Source: Bacteroides sp. UBA1317
GTDB taxonomy: Bacteria; Bacteroidota; Bacteroidia; Bacteroidales; Bacteroidaceae
Assembly: GCA_002307035.1 (NCBI GenBank)
Contig: DBTL01000023.1
Coordinates: 12,868-45,075 of the forward strand
Reading direction: 5' to 3'
Length of the DNA stretch: 32,208 nt
The notes below the pieces were generated by a model. That model saw only the letters and a program-made list of their open reading frames with translations, was not told the DNA's origin and did no database searches. Positions within the stretch are counted from its first letter, which is position 1, and the number at the start of each line of letters is the position of its first letter. A program made the translations under genes and the position numbers. Positions 1-8,256 of this stretch are shown here, one piece after another.

Positions 1-1
1 C

Positions 2-250
2 AAACAAAAGCTACGAGAAAGTTTTGAATACAGAGCCATCGGTTCGTGGTGGGAACCGAAAGGAGACCAAAATGAAATAGATATTGTAGCCGTAACGCTG
101 GATAACAAAAAAGCGTTGGTAGCAGAGGTAAAGCGGCAACGTAAAAACTTCAAGCCCCAATTACTTGAGAGAAAGATTGAGGTATTGAAAAACAAAGTGC
201 TTAGTAAATATGAGATTGACTCTGCTTGTTTGGATATTGAGGATATGTGA
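2..250 (+). CDS. C-terminal end of a DUF234-type ATPase (partial)
   Basis: The reading frame is open from the first bases of the window to a TGA, so only the last 82 residues are present. The visible piece contains EIDIVAV followed by LVAEVKRQ, the D...ExK pattern of the nuclease-like DUF234 domain found at the C-terminus of archaeal-type (DEXX-box) ATPases that are also common in Bacteroides. The family pairs an N-terminal AAA ATPase, lying outside this window, with this domain; its cellular role is not established. A strong hairpin follows the stop codon. Assignment rests on the motif and overall resemblance; the ATPase part cannot be seen. Confidence 0.7.
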   Translation, partial: KQKLRESFEYRAIGSWWEPKGDQNEIDIVAVTLDNKKALVAEVKRQRKNFKPQLLERKIEVLKNKVLSKYEIDSACLDIEDM

Positions 251-251
251 T

Positions 252-290
252 TTAAGGATCCTGAATATTTACCACATTCAGGATTCTTAA
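252..290. terminator. Intergenic hairpin terminator between convergent genes
   Basis: A 15-bp inverted repeat (252-266 with 276-290, one G-T wobble, 9-nt loop; core ATCCTGAAT / ATTCAGGAT) lies directly after the DUF234 gene and before the end of the convergent AraC gene. It is followed by a short T-containing stretch. It probably ends transcription from both sides. Confidence 0.7.
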
Positions 291-305
291 ACTTTTAGCT
301 AATTC

Positions 306-1250
306 TTAAAGAGGTTTTACGGGGATGCATATATCCACGATAAACCGATGTTCGGGATGTTCTCTGTAATCGTTGTGATACAGTTCGTAGGTAGATCCAT
401 CTTCAGGCTGATAACCACTTTCTGTAAACCACGAGCACATTGTGTTCCATGCTTCTTCAAACTCGGTCTCTTTAATTTCGAAACGACCTACGGCATATTT
501 GCCGGCTCGAACGGTCGATTTGCCAATTTCTCCTTCCACTTTTACATCTCCTTTGACGATGATGCTTGCATCTTGGCGCACTTTGTCAATGCTTGTGATG
601 GAAGGATCGTCATGATAGACCGTCACTGTCTTGGTCTCTGGAGTAACTAATCCACGAGGAATCGCCCATTTAAACAGATTCTCGTAAGCCTGTCCGATCT
701 TATTGAACGCTCCCATGTGGCGGCAATAAATAAGATTAAGTTCGGGCATTTGTTTGATCTCAATTTTTGTGTCCATAATTATTAATTTATTAAATTCGAC
801 ACTGCAAAGTTGAGCATTTATCTGCTGAGGGTTTTTACCAATCTTGCTAATCGGTTTGCAATTCTTGCTATATCTAATGCCATCTTTGATATATATGGCT
901 TTATCTTGTTCCCGAAATTCTTTGGCGCTCATGCCAAAATAGCTTCTGAAGGCCCGACTAAACGAAGAGTTATTCCCGAACCCACATTGAGTAGCAATCT
1001 CGCTAATCGTGACTTTCGGACTATCTTGTAATAGTTGCCCTGCTTTTTCGAGTTTGATCCGCAAAACAAAGTTATTGGGAGTTTCGCCGACAATATAGGT
1101 GAAGATTCGGTGGAAATGATAAGGAGAAAATGAAGCAATATCTGCCATAACAGACAAATCGATTGGTTTATCAAGGTTTCGGCCGATATAATCCATCACC
1201 CGATTGATCCGAGCTATATACTCCTGCTTGCTTAGTTCTTTAAAATTCAT
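306..1250 (-). CDS. AraC-family transcriptional regulator with GyrI-like effector domain
   Basis: The protein (314 residues from the chosen start) has an AraC-type double helix-turn-helix at its N-terminus (NRVMDYIGRNLDKPIDL through CGFGNNSSFSRAFRSYFG), and a C-terminal half from about residue 160 that resembles the GyrI-like/SOUL small-molecule-binding fold, ending in DICIPV. This is the SoxS/Rob-like architecture with a ligand-binding tail, so it likely senses a small hydrophobic or cationic compound. I chose the ATG at 1250 because AraC domains normally begin a few residues before this point. An in-frame upstream ATG at 1307 would add 19 mostly hydrophobic residues, but it directly abuts the TAA of the preceding gene, so translational coupling from that start is possible. 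The target genes are unknown. Confidence 0.85.
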   Translation of the reverse strand: MNFKELSKQEYIARINRVMDYIGRNLDKPIDLSVMADIASFSPYHFHRIFTYIVGETPNNFVLRIKLEKAGQLLQDSPKVTISEIATQCGFGNNSSFSRAFRSYFGMSAKEFREQDKAIYIKDGIRYSKNCKPISKIGKNPQQINAQLCSVEFNKLIIMDTKIEIKQMPELNLIYCRHMGAFNKIGQAYENLFKWAIPRGLVTPETKTVTVYHDDPSITSIDKVRQDASIIVKGDVKVEGEIGKSTVRAGKYAVGRFEIKETEFEEAWNTMCSWFTESGYQPEDGSTYELYHNDYREHPEHRFIVDICIPVKPL

Positions 1251-1307
1251 AGCGCTATTATTATTGCATACTGTTGCCGAAATTATGAATAAATGAAATA
1301 TATTCAT

Positions 1308-1892
1308 TTAAGGTCTCCAGTCTAAGCTGTTGGTTAAAGGATTCGTTTTACGCCATTGCTTGAGTTCTTCGTAATTCTTAACTCCTCCATTAAAAACGGC
1401 ACGATATATTTCTATGCCCGGAATCATTATATCATCCGGCACATCGAATTTGATTTCAAGAATTGTTTTACGAATCTCGGGCGTAAGCTGTTGAATGATG
1501 GCATCGGTTACTTTTTCTACTACTCCGTCATATTTCGATCCTTTGCGAATATGGATGATATCGAATTTCCAAATCTCTTTGTTCTTATCTTCATACAACG
1601 CGTGCCATTCGATACATTCTTCTTCCGTGTCAATGAGATTCTTATATTGAATTTCCTTTAGAGAGAGTCTTTCTGCCAACTCTTGCATTACAGAGAAACT
1701 TTCAGAAATGTCAAGCTTGTCTGTGTAGGTATGGAGGTCAATATCTTTACTTTTCACTAATAAACCGGATTTGAGTGAACCGACAATATTAACTTTCGCT
1801 CCGATGCTTTCCCACGCTGAAATGAGATGAGTATCTTCCAGTATTTTCCATGCGGCTAGTTGATTCTGTTCTGCTAGTTCAATTGCGTTCAT
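1308..1892 (-). CDS. Nucleotidyltransferase-like protein
   Basis: This 194-residue protein carries VGSLKSGLLVKSKDIDLH, which matches the hG[GS]x(n)DhDh signature of the polymerase-beta-type nucleotidyltransferase superfamily. A later FDIIHI could supply the third acidic residue. The substrate is not evident. Its stop codon abuts the longer possible start of the AraC gene, so the two are probably one transcription unit. A TATCTTTG -7 element lies just upstream. The family assignment is from the motif only, and the protein could be a domain variant without catalysis. Confidence 0.6.
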   Translation of the reverse strand: MNAIELAEQNQLAAWKILEDTHLISAWESIGAKVNIVGSLKSGLLVKSKDIDLHTYTDKLDISESFSVMQELAERLSLKEIQYKNLIDTEEECIEWHALYEDKNKEIWKFDIIHIRKGSKYDGVVEKVTDAIIQQLTPEIRKTILEIKFDVPDDIMIPGIEIYRAVFNGGVKNYEELKQWRKTNPLTNSLDWRP

Positions 1893-1914
1893 GTCTTTTC
1901 GTTTTTTAGGTGTA

Positions 1915-1922
1915 CAAAGATA
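1915..1922 (-). promoter_or_regulatory. Bacteroides-type -7 element for the nucleotidyltransferase/AraC unit
   Basis: Read on the minus strand this is TATCTTTG, a perfect TAnnTTTG match, 22 bp before the ATG of the nucleotidyltransferase-like gene. I see no clear TTTG -33 element. Confidence 0.6.
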
Positions 1923-1959
1923 TGAAATTCTTCTGTGCGAAAATAATTCATAGCGAAGT

Positions 1960-1990
1960 TTTGATCGGATTTATATAATTGTTAATTTTG
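1960..1990 (+). promoter_or_regulatory. Bacteroides promoter (-33 TTTG, -7 TAATTTTG) for the GNAT gene
   Basis: TTTG at 1960-1963 is followed after 19 bp by TAATTTTG at 1983-1990, matching both halves of the Bacteroides primary sigma consensus. Transcription would start near 1997, downstream of the alternative TTG start at 1979, so this promoter supports the ATG at 2039 as the true start of the acetyltransferase. Confidence 0.7.
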
Positions 1991-2038
1991 CATCTAGAAT
2001 CGCAAATATGCATATCGTATATTGAAACTTATAAGTAT

Positions 2039-2506
2039 ATGGATTTAGTAGTAGCAAAACGGACTCAAAGCGGAGATGAACATTTCAACTCTTTAATTTC
2101 ACAGCTTGATGGTGATTTAAATGGCCGATATCAAAGCACACAATCTAAGTATGATAAGTACAACAAAATTGATTCAATAGATACGGTGATTGTGGCTTTT
2201 GATCAGGAGAAACCTGTTGGCTGTGGTTGCTTTAAGCAATGTGACAATGAAACTGTGGAGATAAAACGAATGTTTGTGGTTCCGGATTATAGAGGTCGAA
2301 AAATCTCACGGTTAATTCTTGAAGAGTTGGAAAGATGGGCGAAGGAATTGGGCTATTCAAAGGTAATTCTTGAAACGGGTTCTAAGCAGTCGGAGGCAAT
2401 TGGGCTCTACCAAAACAGTGGATATGCCAGGATAGAGAATTACGGACAATATAAAGATTTTCCAAACAGCTTATGTTTTGAAAAACCAATTTCTTCGGCT
2501 AAATAA
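2039..2506 (+). CDS. GNAT-family N-acetyltransferase
   Basis: A 155-residue single-domain protein with the GNAT fold: the beta-4/acetyl-CoA segment is KRMFVVPDYRGRKISRLIL (pyrophosphate loop around residues 85-90) and the C-terminal LYQNSGYARIENYGQY is the usual last strand region. It should transfer an acetyl group from acetyl-CoA to an amine; the acceptor is unknown. The loop has RGRKIS where many members have RGxGxG/A, a modest departure. The upstream promoter places transcription start after the alternative TTG, favouring this ATG. A DJ-1/PfpI gene follows 34 bp later and may be cotranscribed. Confidence 0.85.
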   Translation: MDLVVAKRTQSGDEHFNSLISQLDGDLNGRYQSTQSKYDKYNKIDSIDTVIVAFDQEKPVGCGCFKQCDNETVEIKRMFVVPDYRGRKISRLILEELERWAKELGYSKVILETGSKQSEAIGLYQNSGYARIENYGQYKDFPNSLCFEKPISSAK

Positions 2507-2540
2507 ATAAAACAATATATACTGATAATCGTTTTAGATA

Positions 2541-3131
2541 ATGGCAAAAAAAGTTCTTTTATTTCTTTCCCAAGGCTTTGAAGCCTACGAGGCGAGTGTT
2601 TTTACTGATGTCTTTGGCTGGAGCCGAGAAGCTGGTATTGAACCTGTCGATTTAGTCACCACAAGCTTAAGGGCAACAGTAAGCTGCTATTGGAACTTAA
2701 TTGTAAAACCAGAATTGCCCTTTGTCCAGATAAAGATTGATGATTATGATGCTTTAGCGATTCCTGGAGGAGCTGGAGAGGCTGGCTTTTATGAGGATGC
2801 TTATGATGAACGCTTTCTCAATTTAATAAGAGAATTTCATGAGAGAGGTAAATTAATCGCATCAATTTGTGTGGCGGCTCTACCAATAGCCAAATCGGGT
2901 GTTTTAAATCAACGAAAAGCCACCACATGGGACTTGAATGAAGGTTGTAGGCGAAAACAATTAGCAGACTTCGGTGTAAAAGTTCAAGAAGCACAAATGG
3001 TGATTGATAATAATATTATCACTTCAACTGGTCCGGCAACGAGTCTCGATGTAGCTTTTAAGCTGCTTGAAATGTTGACTAGCATGGAAAATGTGAATGA
3101 GGTAAAGAAGAATATGCGATTTATCTTATAA
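2541..3131 (+). CDS. DJ-1/PfpI family protein
   Basis: This 196-residue protein has the DJ-1/PfpI/ThiJ layout: an N-terminal strand with SQGFEAYEA (acidic residue E14 or E17 near the active site), the IPGGAG turn at about residues 74-79, and the nucleophile elbow ASICVAALPIAKSG with the reactive cysteine at C110. The C-terminal TSTGPATSLDVAFKLLE is typical of the YajL/ThiJ branch. Members act as chaperones, deglycase-like enzymes or glyoxalases; which applies here cannot be read from sequence. Its length is normal for a single-domain member. Confidence 0.85.
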   Translation: MAKKVLLFLSQGFEAYEASVFTDVFGWSREAGIEPVDLVTTSLRATVSCYWNLIVKPELPFVQIKIDDYDALAIPGGAGEAGFYEDAYDERFLNLIREFHERGKLIASICVAALPIAKSGVLNQRKATTWDLNEGCRRKQLADFGVKVQEAQMVIDNNIITSTGPATSLDVAFKLLEMLTSMENVNEVKKNMRFIL

Positions 3132-3159
3132 AAAATGATTTCCGGTATCTTTTTTTCTT

Positions 3160-3371
3160 TATCTTTGCATCATCTATTAAAAAGTTTTATGTTTAAATTT
3201 AATATGGATTTGGTGAAGTAAATAGCTTTGGTTTTACACCAAGGTTATCCCTTAATTAAACTCGGGCATATTCTTGTCAGAGTTATTTTCATACCCATAC
3301 ATTAATTGCTAGTGCTTTGCATAGGAGAAAATCTGTCTATGCTATTCACTGCGTCATAAAACTTAAATATC
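3160..3371 (+). promoter_or_regulatory. -7 element and about 200-nt leader of the methyltransferase gene
   Basis: TATCTTTG at 3160-3167 is a perfect -7 match, which puts the start of transcription near 3174 and leaves an unusually long leader before the ATG at 3372. Within the leader I see a potential 10-codon reading frame (3189-3221, MFKFNMDLVK) and, just after it, a 7-bp stem-loop (3226-3232 with 3238-3244). I do not recognise a known riboswitch class. Confidence 0.5.
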
Positions 3372-4151
3372 ATGAGTAATGATAATCAATCAATTTACGA
3401 ATTTGACTTCCAATTAGTCTGCGAATATTTCTCCAGTCTTGAACGACAAGGCCCCGGAAGTCCGGAGATAACTATTAAAGCGTTGAGTTTTGTTGAAAAC
3501 CTTACAGAGGCTGCACATATTGCCGATATTGGTTGTGGCACGGGTGGACAAACGATGGTACTGGCTCAGCAAACTTCAGGCGTGATTACAGCAATCGATT
3601 TGTTTCCTCGCTTTATTGAACTTTTTAACGAGAATGCCGAGGCGAAAAACCTTCAGGATAGAGTAAAAGGTATTGTTGGATCAATGGATGATCTTCCTTT
3701 TCAGAATGAAGAATTAGATCTTATTTGGTCGGAAGGCGCCATCTATAATATTGGTTTTGAACGAGGATTGAACGAGTGGAAAAAGTTCTTGAAAACAGGA
3801 GGATATATTGCTGTTTCGGAAGCGTCGTGGTTTACCGAAGAGAGACCTGCTGAAATTGAAGATTTTTGGATGAATGCATATCCTGAAATAGACACGATCT
3901 CAAATAAGATCGCTCAAATGGAGAAAGCCGGATATGTTCCCGTAGCTACGTTTATCTTTCCTGAAACTTGCTGGACGGAGCAATTTTATGTTCCACAAGT
4001 TCTAGCGCAAGAAACCTTTCTGAATAAATATGTAGGCAATAAGACTGCTGAAGGGCTCGTTGCGTATCAGCGTTATGAAGCTCAACTATACGCAAAGTAT
4101 AAAGAGTATTATGGCTATGTCTTTTATATCGGAAAGAAAATATCATATTAA
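3372..4151 (+). CDS. Class I SAM-dependent methyltransferase
   Basis: The 259-residue protein has the Rossmann-type SAM-binding motif I ADIGCGTGGQ at about residues 51-60, the acidic motif II in ITAIDLFP (D76), and a post-I segment GSMDDLPF followed by LDLIWSEGAIYNIGFERGL. The family includes UbiE/Coq5-like and small-molecule methyltransferases; the GAIYNIGFERGL segment resembles those annotated as generic Methyltransf_11/25 proteins in Bacteroides. The substrate is unknown. The gene follows a long leader and is followed only by a pseudogene, so it is probably monocistronic. Confidence 0.85.
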   Translation: MSNDNQSIYEFDFQLVCEYFSSLERQGPGSPEITIKALSFVENLTEAAHIADIGCGTGGQTMVLAQQTSGVITAIDLFPRFIELFNENAEAKNLQDRVKGIVGSMDDLPFQNEELDLIWSEGAIYNIGFERGLNEWKKFLKTGGYIAVSEASWFTEERPAEIEDFWMNAYPEIDTISNKIAQMEKAGYVPVATFIFPETCWTEQFYVPQVLAQETFLNKYVGNKTAEGLVAYQRYEAQLYAKYKEYYGYVFYIGKKISY

Positions 4152-4161
4152 AATATCAACA

Positions 4162-4385
4162 ATGAATAATTTATCACTATATGGCTGGAACGAATCTTTG
4201 TTCCGGCAAAAGCAAGCATCGTGATAAAAGCTTTTGAAGATGGGGAACTAGACAGTAGTGTCTATGAGAACTATCTTAAGCTGAGAAAAGAGGCGTGGCA
4301 TTATAATACGTCCGTTCATGAAAAAAGGAAACATGAAAAATCATTTTCAAAGATGATTAAGAGGGCTAAAAAGATGTTCTTATAA
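4162..4385 (+). pseudogene. rsgA: Internally deleted remnant of ribosome-assembly GTPase RsgA
   Basis: An ATG opens a frame reading MNNLSLYGWNESLFRQKQ, like the N-terminus of RsgA-type GTPases in Bacteroidota, but it stops after 20 codons. From about 4203 another frame reads ASIVIKAFEDGELDSSVYENYLKLRKE and continues to a Lys-rich end with KMIKRAKKMFL, which resembles the RsgA C-terminal helical tail. The OB fold, GTPase domain and zinc motif, roughly 230-250 residues, are missing. A functional copy should exist elsewhere if the gene matters for 30S maturation. The identification rests on the two ends only. Confidence 0.6.
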
Positions 4386-4403
4386 GTAGCTTCTGAAAAT
4401 AAA

Positions 4404-4445
4404 TGCAAGGTGTAAGTGTCTGTATCGATAAACTTGCACCTTGCA
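4404..4445. terminator. 14-bp stem-loop between the rsgA remnant and the outer-membrane gene
   Basis: TGCAAGGTGTAAGT (4404-4417) pairs with ACTTGCACCTTGCA (4432-4445) with one G-T wobble and a 14-nt loop. No T-run follows, so it is either a Bacteroides-type terminator without a U tract or a leader structure of the downstream gene. Confidence 0.5.
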
Positions 4446-4510
4446 ATATCACTATAAATGCAACTATATAGAACTTTCGCTTGTTATACTATATAACTGA
4501 TTCTTACCCG

Positions 4511-7084
4511 ATGAACTATTTTAAAGTAATATGTCTCTTTTCCTTCATGGCCTTGTTCTTATTTCCGGATGCATCGGCAGTAGTTGAGTTTAGAGGTGCA
4601 AGAAGCGATGCGGACACCATTCCTCTGTATTCGGGTGGGAAAATACGAAAGTCGATTTATCCACAGACTGAGCATAAGCGTAGTAACTACTATAATTTTT
4701 TTTGGGGAGAACATTATCGTGATTTATATTTTATGCCAATAACCGTTCAAGCTGCCAGACTGCATTCTATCTATGGTGGCCTCACGTTTGCCGGCCAGTT
4801 TCCACGCTTTCACGCTATGTTTCTTGAAAATAAGTCAGGGCATCAATATTTGTTGAAACCCGTTGGAGGATCGACCACTTTTTTGGAGTCAGATTTTTTT
4901 AGAAAAACATACAGTAAGCAAGAGTATAAAAATACTTATTTAGATAAATTTGTTGGAGATGCTTACACCATCACGCATCCTTATGCGTTTCTGGTGGCCA
5001 ATGAATTGGCTAATAATATTGGTGTAAGTTCTTTTGATCCTAAAATATATTATATTCCCCAACGAACCACCACAGACACCATCTCTGATGGTACAGGTAT
5101 TGAAGATCGCTTGGTGATGATCTACGACCTGAAAAAGTTTACCGTTCGCTCTAAGTTTATCGAGACCGAAGAATTGCTAGCTAAACTGCAAGAGGATAAA
5201 TCCGTTATTGTGGTGCAAGATAAATACATCCGTGAACGTCTTTTGGATATATTAATCGGGGACTGGAATGAAACAACCGAGAACTGGAAGTGGTATGAAG
5301 AATCTCGTGGCGACAGCACCATTTACACGCCTTGGGTAATGGACAGAAGTCATGCATTTACGAAGGTCGACGGGTTATTATTCAAGGGAATATTGGGCAT
5401 GTTCGGAATCAGTAATATCACAAATTACGGTAGTGAATATAAACATCTAAAGAAAGTAAATTCCGCTAGTTTGCCGTTGGATATGGTGCTTACCTCTGAA
5501 AGTAGTCGTGATGACTGGATTAAACAAGCTCGAGATATCAAACGTATATTAACCGATAAGGTAATAGATAAGGCTTTTACCGAATTGCCCAAGGAGATTT
5601 ATGGCTTGAAAGAGACCGAGAGTATCAAAAAGAAACTCAAGAAAAGGAGAAACTCTCTTGATAAGATTGCAAGAAAATATTATGATATATTGCAGGAAGC
5701 TCCGGTGATTACGGGTACGAACAAAAACGATCTTTTTGTAATAAATCAGAAAGAGAATCGCGCTACAAAAATTGAGATATATGATAAACAGTCGGGCCGT
5801 CTGGTGTTTGATAAAAACTATGACAAGACGACGAAAGAAATCTGGCTGTATGGCTTGGGTGGAGATGATGAATTTAAACTAAACGATCCATCGAAAAAAG
5901 ATGCTCGTATTGTCTTAGTTGGAGGAAAGGGAGCGAATACCTATCAGATTGAAAAAGGTAAAAGAACAAGAGTTTACGAGTATGAAGCGTATGAAGAGGC
6001 GGGTGATTCGCTTGCAGGAGCGAACCTTATTAAAACGAATGTAGAGAAAGTGCATGCTTATGATTATGAAAAACTGAAACATAAGACGCTTGATTTTACA
6101 CCGTGGAGTATTTATGACTCAGACTTAGGACTGTATCTGGGTGCGTACGTTACCAGAAGCGTTTATGGATTTAAGCGATCTCCTTACACGTATCAGTATC
6201 GGTTGGGTTATAGTTATCTTGACGGATTTATGTATCAAGGATTCTTTCCAACGTATGATGAAAAGAAGAGTTTCAACATCGAGGCTTTTATTGGTATGCC
6301 TTATAACTTCTTTAATTTTTTCGGATATGGAAACAAATCAGTTAGCTACGACGATGAGAGCAAGAATTACAATCGGGTAAACATTGCCAAATATACTTTG
6401 CAACCCTCTTTTTATTGGAAATTTAATCGCGGGCAGAAGTTTATTGTCCAGTCGATGTTAGAATCATTTGATATTAAGCAGCCAACAGGTCGATTCATAA
6501 ATACTCTTTATAAAAGGGATGCCGACATCTTCAAAACGAAAACATTTTTGGGCGTTAACCTGAAGTATGAGGTCACTCGTAAATTGGCGACTATGGTCCC
6601 TTTAGTAAAGTTTTCATTGATACCCGGATGGACATTCAATGTAAGTGATTTTGGCAGAAACATCCCTTATGTAAAATCTGAATTATCGTTCAATTTGGCT
6701 TATAACGATCGCTTATCTATGTTTACTGAAATAAAAGGAGCGGCTTTATTCTCCGATAAATACGAATTTTATCAAGCGGCAACGATCGAAGTCAGAGGCT
6801 TTAGAAACAATCGTTTCATCGGTAAACAATCGCTCTATGGGCATACAGATCTCCGACTCGATTTGGGGCATCTGAAAAATCCTTATACACCGCTTCTGTA
6901 CGGAGTATTCGCCGGATTTGATTACGGACGGGTTTGGTATCCCGGTGAACAGTCACGGAAATGGCACACCTCTTATGGCGGTGGATGGTGGTTGACATTA
7001 TTCAAAGATTACACCGGTAAGTTTTCCTATTTTGTGTCAAAAGATGGCGGGCGATTTTATTTTGGTTTGGGACTTGGTTTTTAA
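4511..7084 (+). CDS. Outer-membrane beta-barrel protein (BamA/Omp85 surface-antigen type) with degenerate kinase-like N-terminal part
   Basis: The 857-residue protein starts with a signal peptide (MNYFKVICLFSFMALFLF...ASA). The C-terminal third reads as antiparallel barrel strands and contains VRGF (about residues 761-764), the conserved Omp85 barrel motif, and ends in LGLGF with a terminal aromatic residue. The middle part resembles the region found in Bacteroidota proteins that fuse a calcineurin-like phosphoesterase to a D15 barrel: SIYPQTEHKRSNYYNFFWGEH and, near residue 246, DILIGDWNETTENWKW followed by MDRSHAFTKVDG. There the usual DWDRHxDQWRW has become DWNETTENWKW, and the phosphoesterase domain is absent. 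It may help insert or export outer-membrane components; the substrate is unknown. The ATG at 4511 was preferred over an in-frame TTG ten codons upstream because it begins the signal peptide. Confidence 0.7.
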   Translation: MNYFKVICLFSFMALFLFPDASAVVEFRGARSDADTIPLYSGGKIRKSIYPQTEHKRSNYYNFFWGEHYRDLYFMPITVQAARLHSIYGGLTFAGQFPRFHAMFLENKSGHQYLLKPVGGSTTFLESDFFRKTYSKQEYKNTYLDKFVGDAYTITHPYAFLVANELANNIGVSSFDPKIYYIPQRTTTDTISDGTGIEDRLVMIYDLKKFTVRSKFIETEELLAKLQEDKSVIVVQDKYIRERLLDILIGDWNETTENWKWYEESRGDSTIYTPWVMDRSHAFTKVDGLLFKGILGMFGISNITNYGSEYKHLKKVNSASLPLDMVLTSESSRDDWIKQARDIKRILTDKVIDKAFTELPKEIYGLKETESIKKKLKKRRNSLDKIARKYYDILQEAPVITGTNKNDLFVINQKENRATKIEIYDKQSGRLVFDKNYDKTTKEIWLYGLGGDDEFKLNDPSKKDARIVLVGGKGANTYQIEKGKRTRVYEYEAYEEAGDSLAGANLIKTNVEKVHAYDYEKLKHKTLDFTPWSIYDSDLGLYLGAYVTRSVYGFKRSPYTYQYRLGYSYLDGFMYQGFFPTYDEKKSFNIEAFIGMPYNFFNFFGYGNKSVSYDDESKNYNRVNIAKYTLQPSFYWKFNRGQKFIVQSMLESFDIKQPTGRFINTLYKRDADIFKTKTFLGVNLKYEVTRKLATMVPLVKFSLIPGWTFNVSDFGRNIPYVKSELSFNLAYNDRLSMFTEIKGAALFSDKYEFYQAATIEVRGFRNNRFIGKQSLYGHTDLRLDLGHLKNPYTPLLYGVFAGFDYGRVWYPGEQSRKWHTSYGGGWWLTLFKDYTGKFSYFVSKDGGRFYFGLGLGF

Positions 7085-7115
7085 AATCGGAGGGTTTATA
7101 ACAGATTTAGATGCC

Positions 7116-7514
7116 TTATTCTTTCTCTAGCTTTTTATCGGAATTTCCATCGCTGGGAGTTGTATTTCTCCATTTCATAGTTTTCGAGGTTAGTTTGAGA
7201 ATATCATATTGTTCTGTATATCTGTTTTCTTCATTGAACAAAGTAAGCAAAGTTTGGTCTAAGCTGACTATGTACGTACGATTAATAGTAGTATCTCTAT
7301 TTGATAATGCGTCGTAGCAATAAATGTTACAAGTCTTATCCTCATTGAAGGTGTATGTTACAAAACCATCAACTGATAAATTCGGATCATCGTAAACAAC
7401 GCTCCATGTACCTTTTAACTGAGAAATATCTATTTTGTCATCCTTGTCACAGGATACAAAACTAGAAATAGCGAGAAATAACAAACAGACTTTGAATAAA
7501 TTCTTTGGTTTCAT
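7116..7514 (-). CDS. Small lipocalin-like lipoprotein
   Basis: The 132-residue protein has a lipoprotein signal (MKPKNLFKVCLLFLAISSFVSC) with the lipobox cysteine at residue 22, followed by DKDD, a charge pattern compatible with surface export in Bacteroidota. The mature part contains LKGTWSV and strand-rich YTFNEDKTCNIYCYD, typical of lipocalin-like/DUF4923-style domains widely annotated as hypothetical lipoproteins. It faces the outer-membrane barrel gene convergently with a 31-bp gap. No specific function can be given. Confidence 0.75.
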   Translation of the reverse strand: MKPKNLFKVCLLFLAISSFVSCDKDDKIDISQLKGTWSVVYDDPNLSVDGFVTYTFNEDKTCNIYCYDALSNRDTTINRTYIVSLDQTLLTLFNEENRYTEQYDILKLTSKTMKWRNTTPSDGNSDKKLEKE

Positions 7515-7603
7515 AATAGTTTAGTTTTAAGTTATTATATAGTGAAATTAGTATTTATAGTAACATACCTTGAATTCTTTATATAGCTATTTTAGTTTAT
7601 CTG

Positions 7604-8050
7604 TCAAAATATCAAATCGCAATTCTGCTCGCTACCATCTACCTGAGCACCAATATTCTTATAGAAACCGATTGCCGGTTTATTCCACTCAGATACTTGC
7701 CAGCGTAGTTTGTGGCATTCTGAATCTTTGGCAAACTCAATCACTTTATCGATGAGCTTAGTGCCGATTCCGTTTGCTCTATATTCAGGTTTTACATACA
7801 AATCGTCCATATAGAGCGATTTGCCGATCCACGTGTAGTAGCCGAAGAAATACGTTACATATCCTATAATCTGATTGTCCTCTGTCTCGGCTACAAAGCA
7901 GTTGAAAAAAGCTTTCTCTTTATTCATTCTTTCAACGGAATTCGTCATCTTTTCGGGCGCTTTTTCAAAGATTGCAAAGTCTTTGAACAGGCTCACTATT
8001 TGTGAAAAATCACTTTCCTCAACTGGTCTTATTCTGATTTCTGTGTTCAT
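7604..8050 (-). CDS. GNAT acetyltransferase, spermidine/thialysine N-acetyltransferase-like
   Basis: This 148-residue protein matches the SSAT/thialysine acetyltransferase subgroup: FFGYYTWIGKSLYMDDLYV (compare the typical YSTWxGxSxYLEDLYV), then PEYRANGIGTKLI as the acetyl-CoA loop, and WNKPAIGFYKNIGA at the C-terminus. It likely acetylates a polyamine or small amine using acetyl-CoA in the cytoplasm. It is transcribed from a -7 element about 115 bp upstream whose surrounding leader is duplicated at 14.85-14.94 kb. The protein ends slightly early for the family (GSEQNCDLIF), but no frameshift is evident. Confidence 0.85.
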   Translation of the reverse strand: MNTEIRIRPVEESDFSQIVSLFKDFAIFEKAPEKMTNSVERMNKEKAFFNCFVAETEDNQIIGYVTYFFGYYTWIGKSLYMDDLYVKPEYRANGIGTKLIDKVIEFAKDSECHKLRWQVSEWNKPAIGFYKNIGAQVDGSEQNCDLIF

Positions 8051-8089
8051 TTTATCTTATTCCTTTCCGAGCCAATCGTCCGATTCTTA

Positions 8090-8190
8090 TTTCTATCCCT
8101 TCTCTCACATTGAAGAATCCGGTTCTTCATTCCTCGTCGATTCTTTTTTGTTCAAATATTCGCCCAAATATAATACTATTTTTCAAAATT
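8090..8190 (-). promoter_or_regulatory. Promoter and leader of the acetyltransferase gene, copy A of a duplicated block
   Basis: On the minus strand TATATTTG (8172-8165) is a perfect -7 element. The stretch from the -7 region through the leader is similar to 14850-14940, sharing for example CGCCCAAATATAATACTATT exactly. In this copy it precedes the SSAT-like gene; in the other it precedes a possible nuclease gene. Confidence 0.6.
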
Positions 8191-8256
8191 ATGCGGAATC
8201 ATTTCTTACTTTTTTTTTAATGCGTCTAAACTTATCTTGGACAGGAATGTGTTGCA

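Noticed and set aside
1979..2038. Upstream TTG start for the first GNAT acetyltransferase
   Set aside because: It overlaps the -7 element TAATTTTG at 1983-1990, so it would not be on the transcript; the ATG at 2039 fits the fold.
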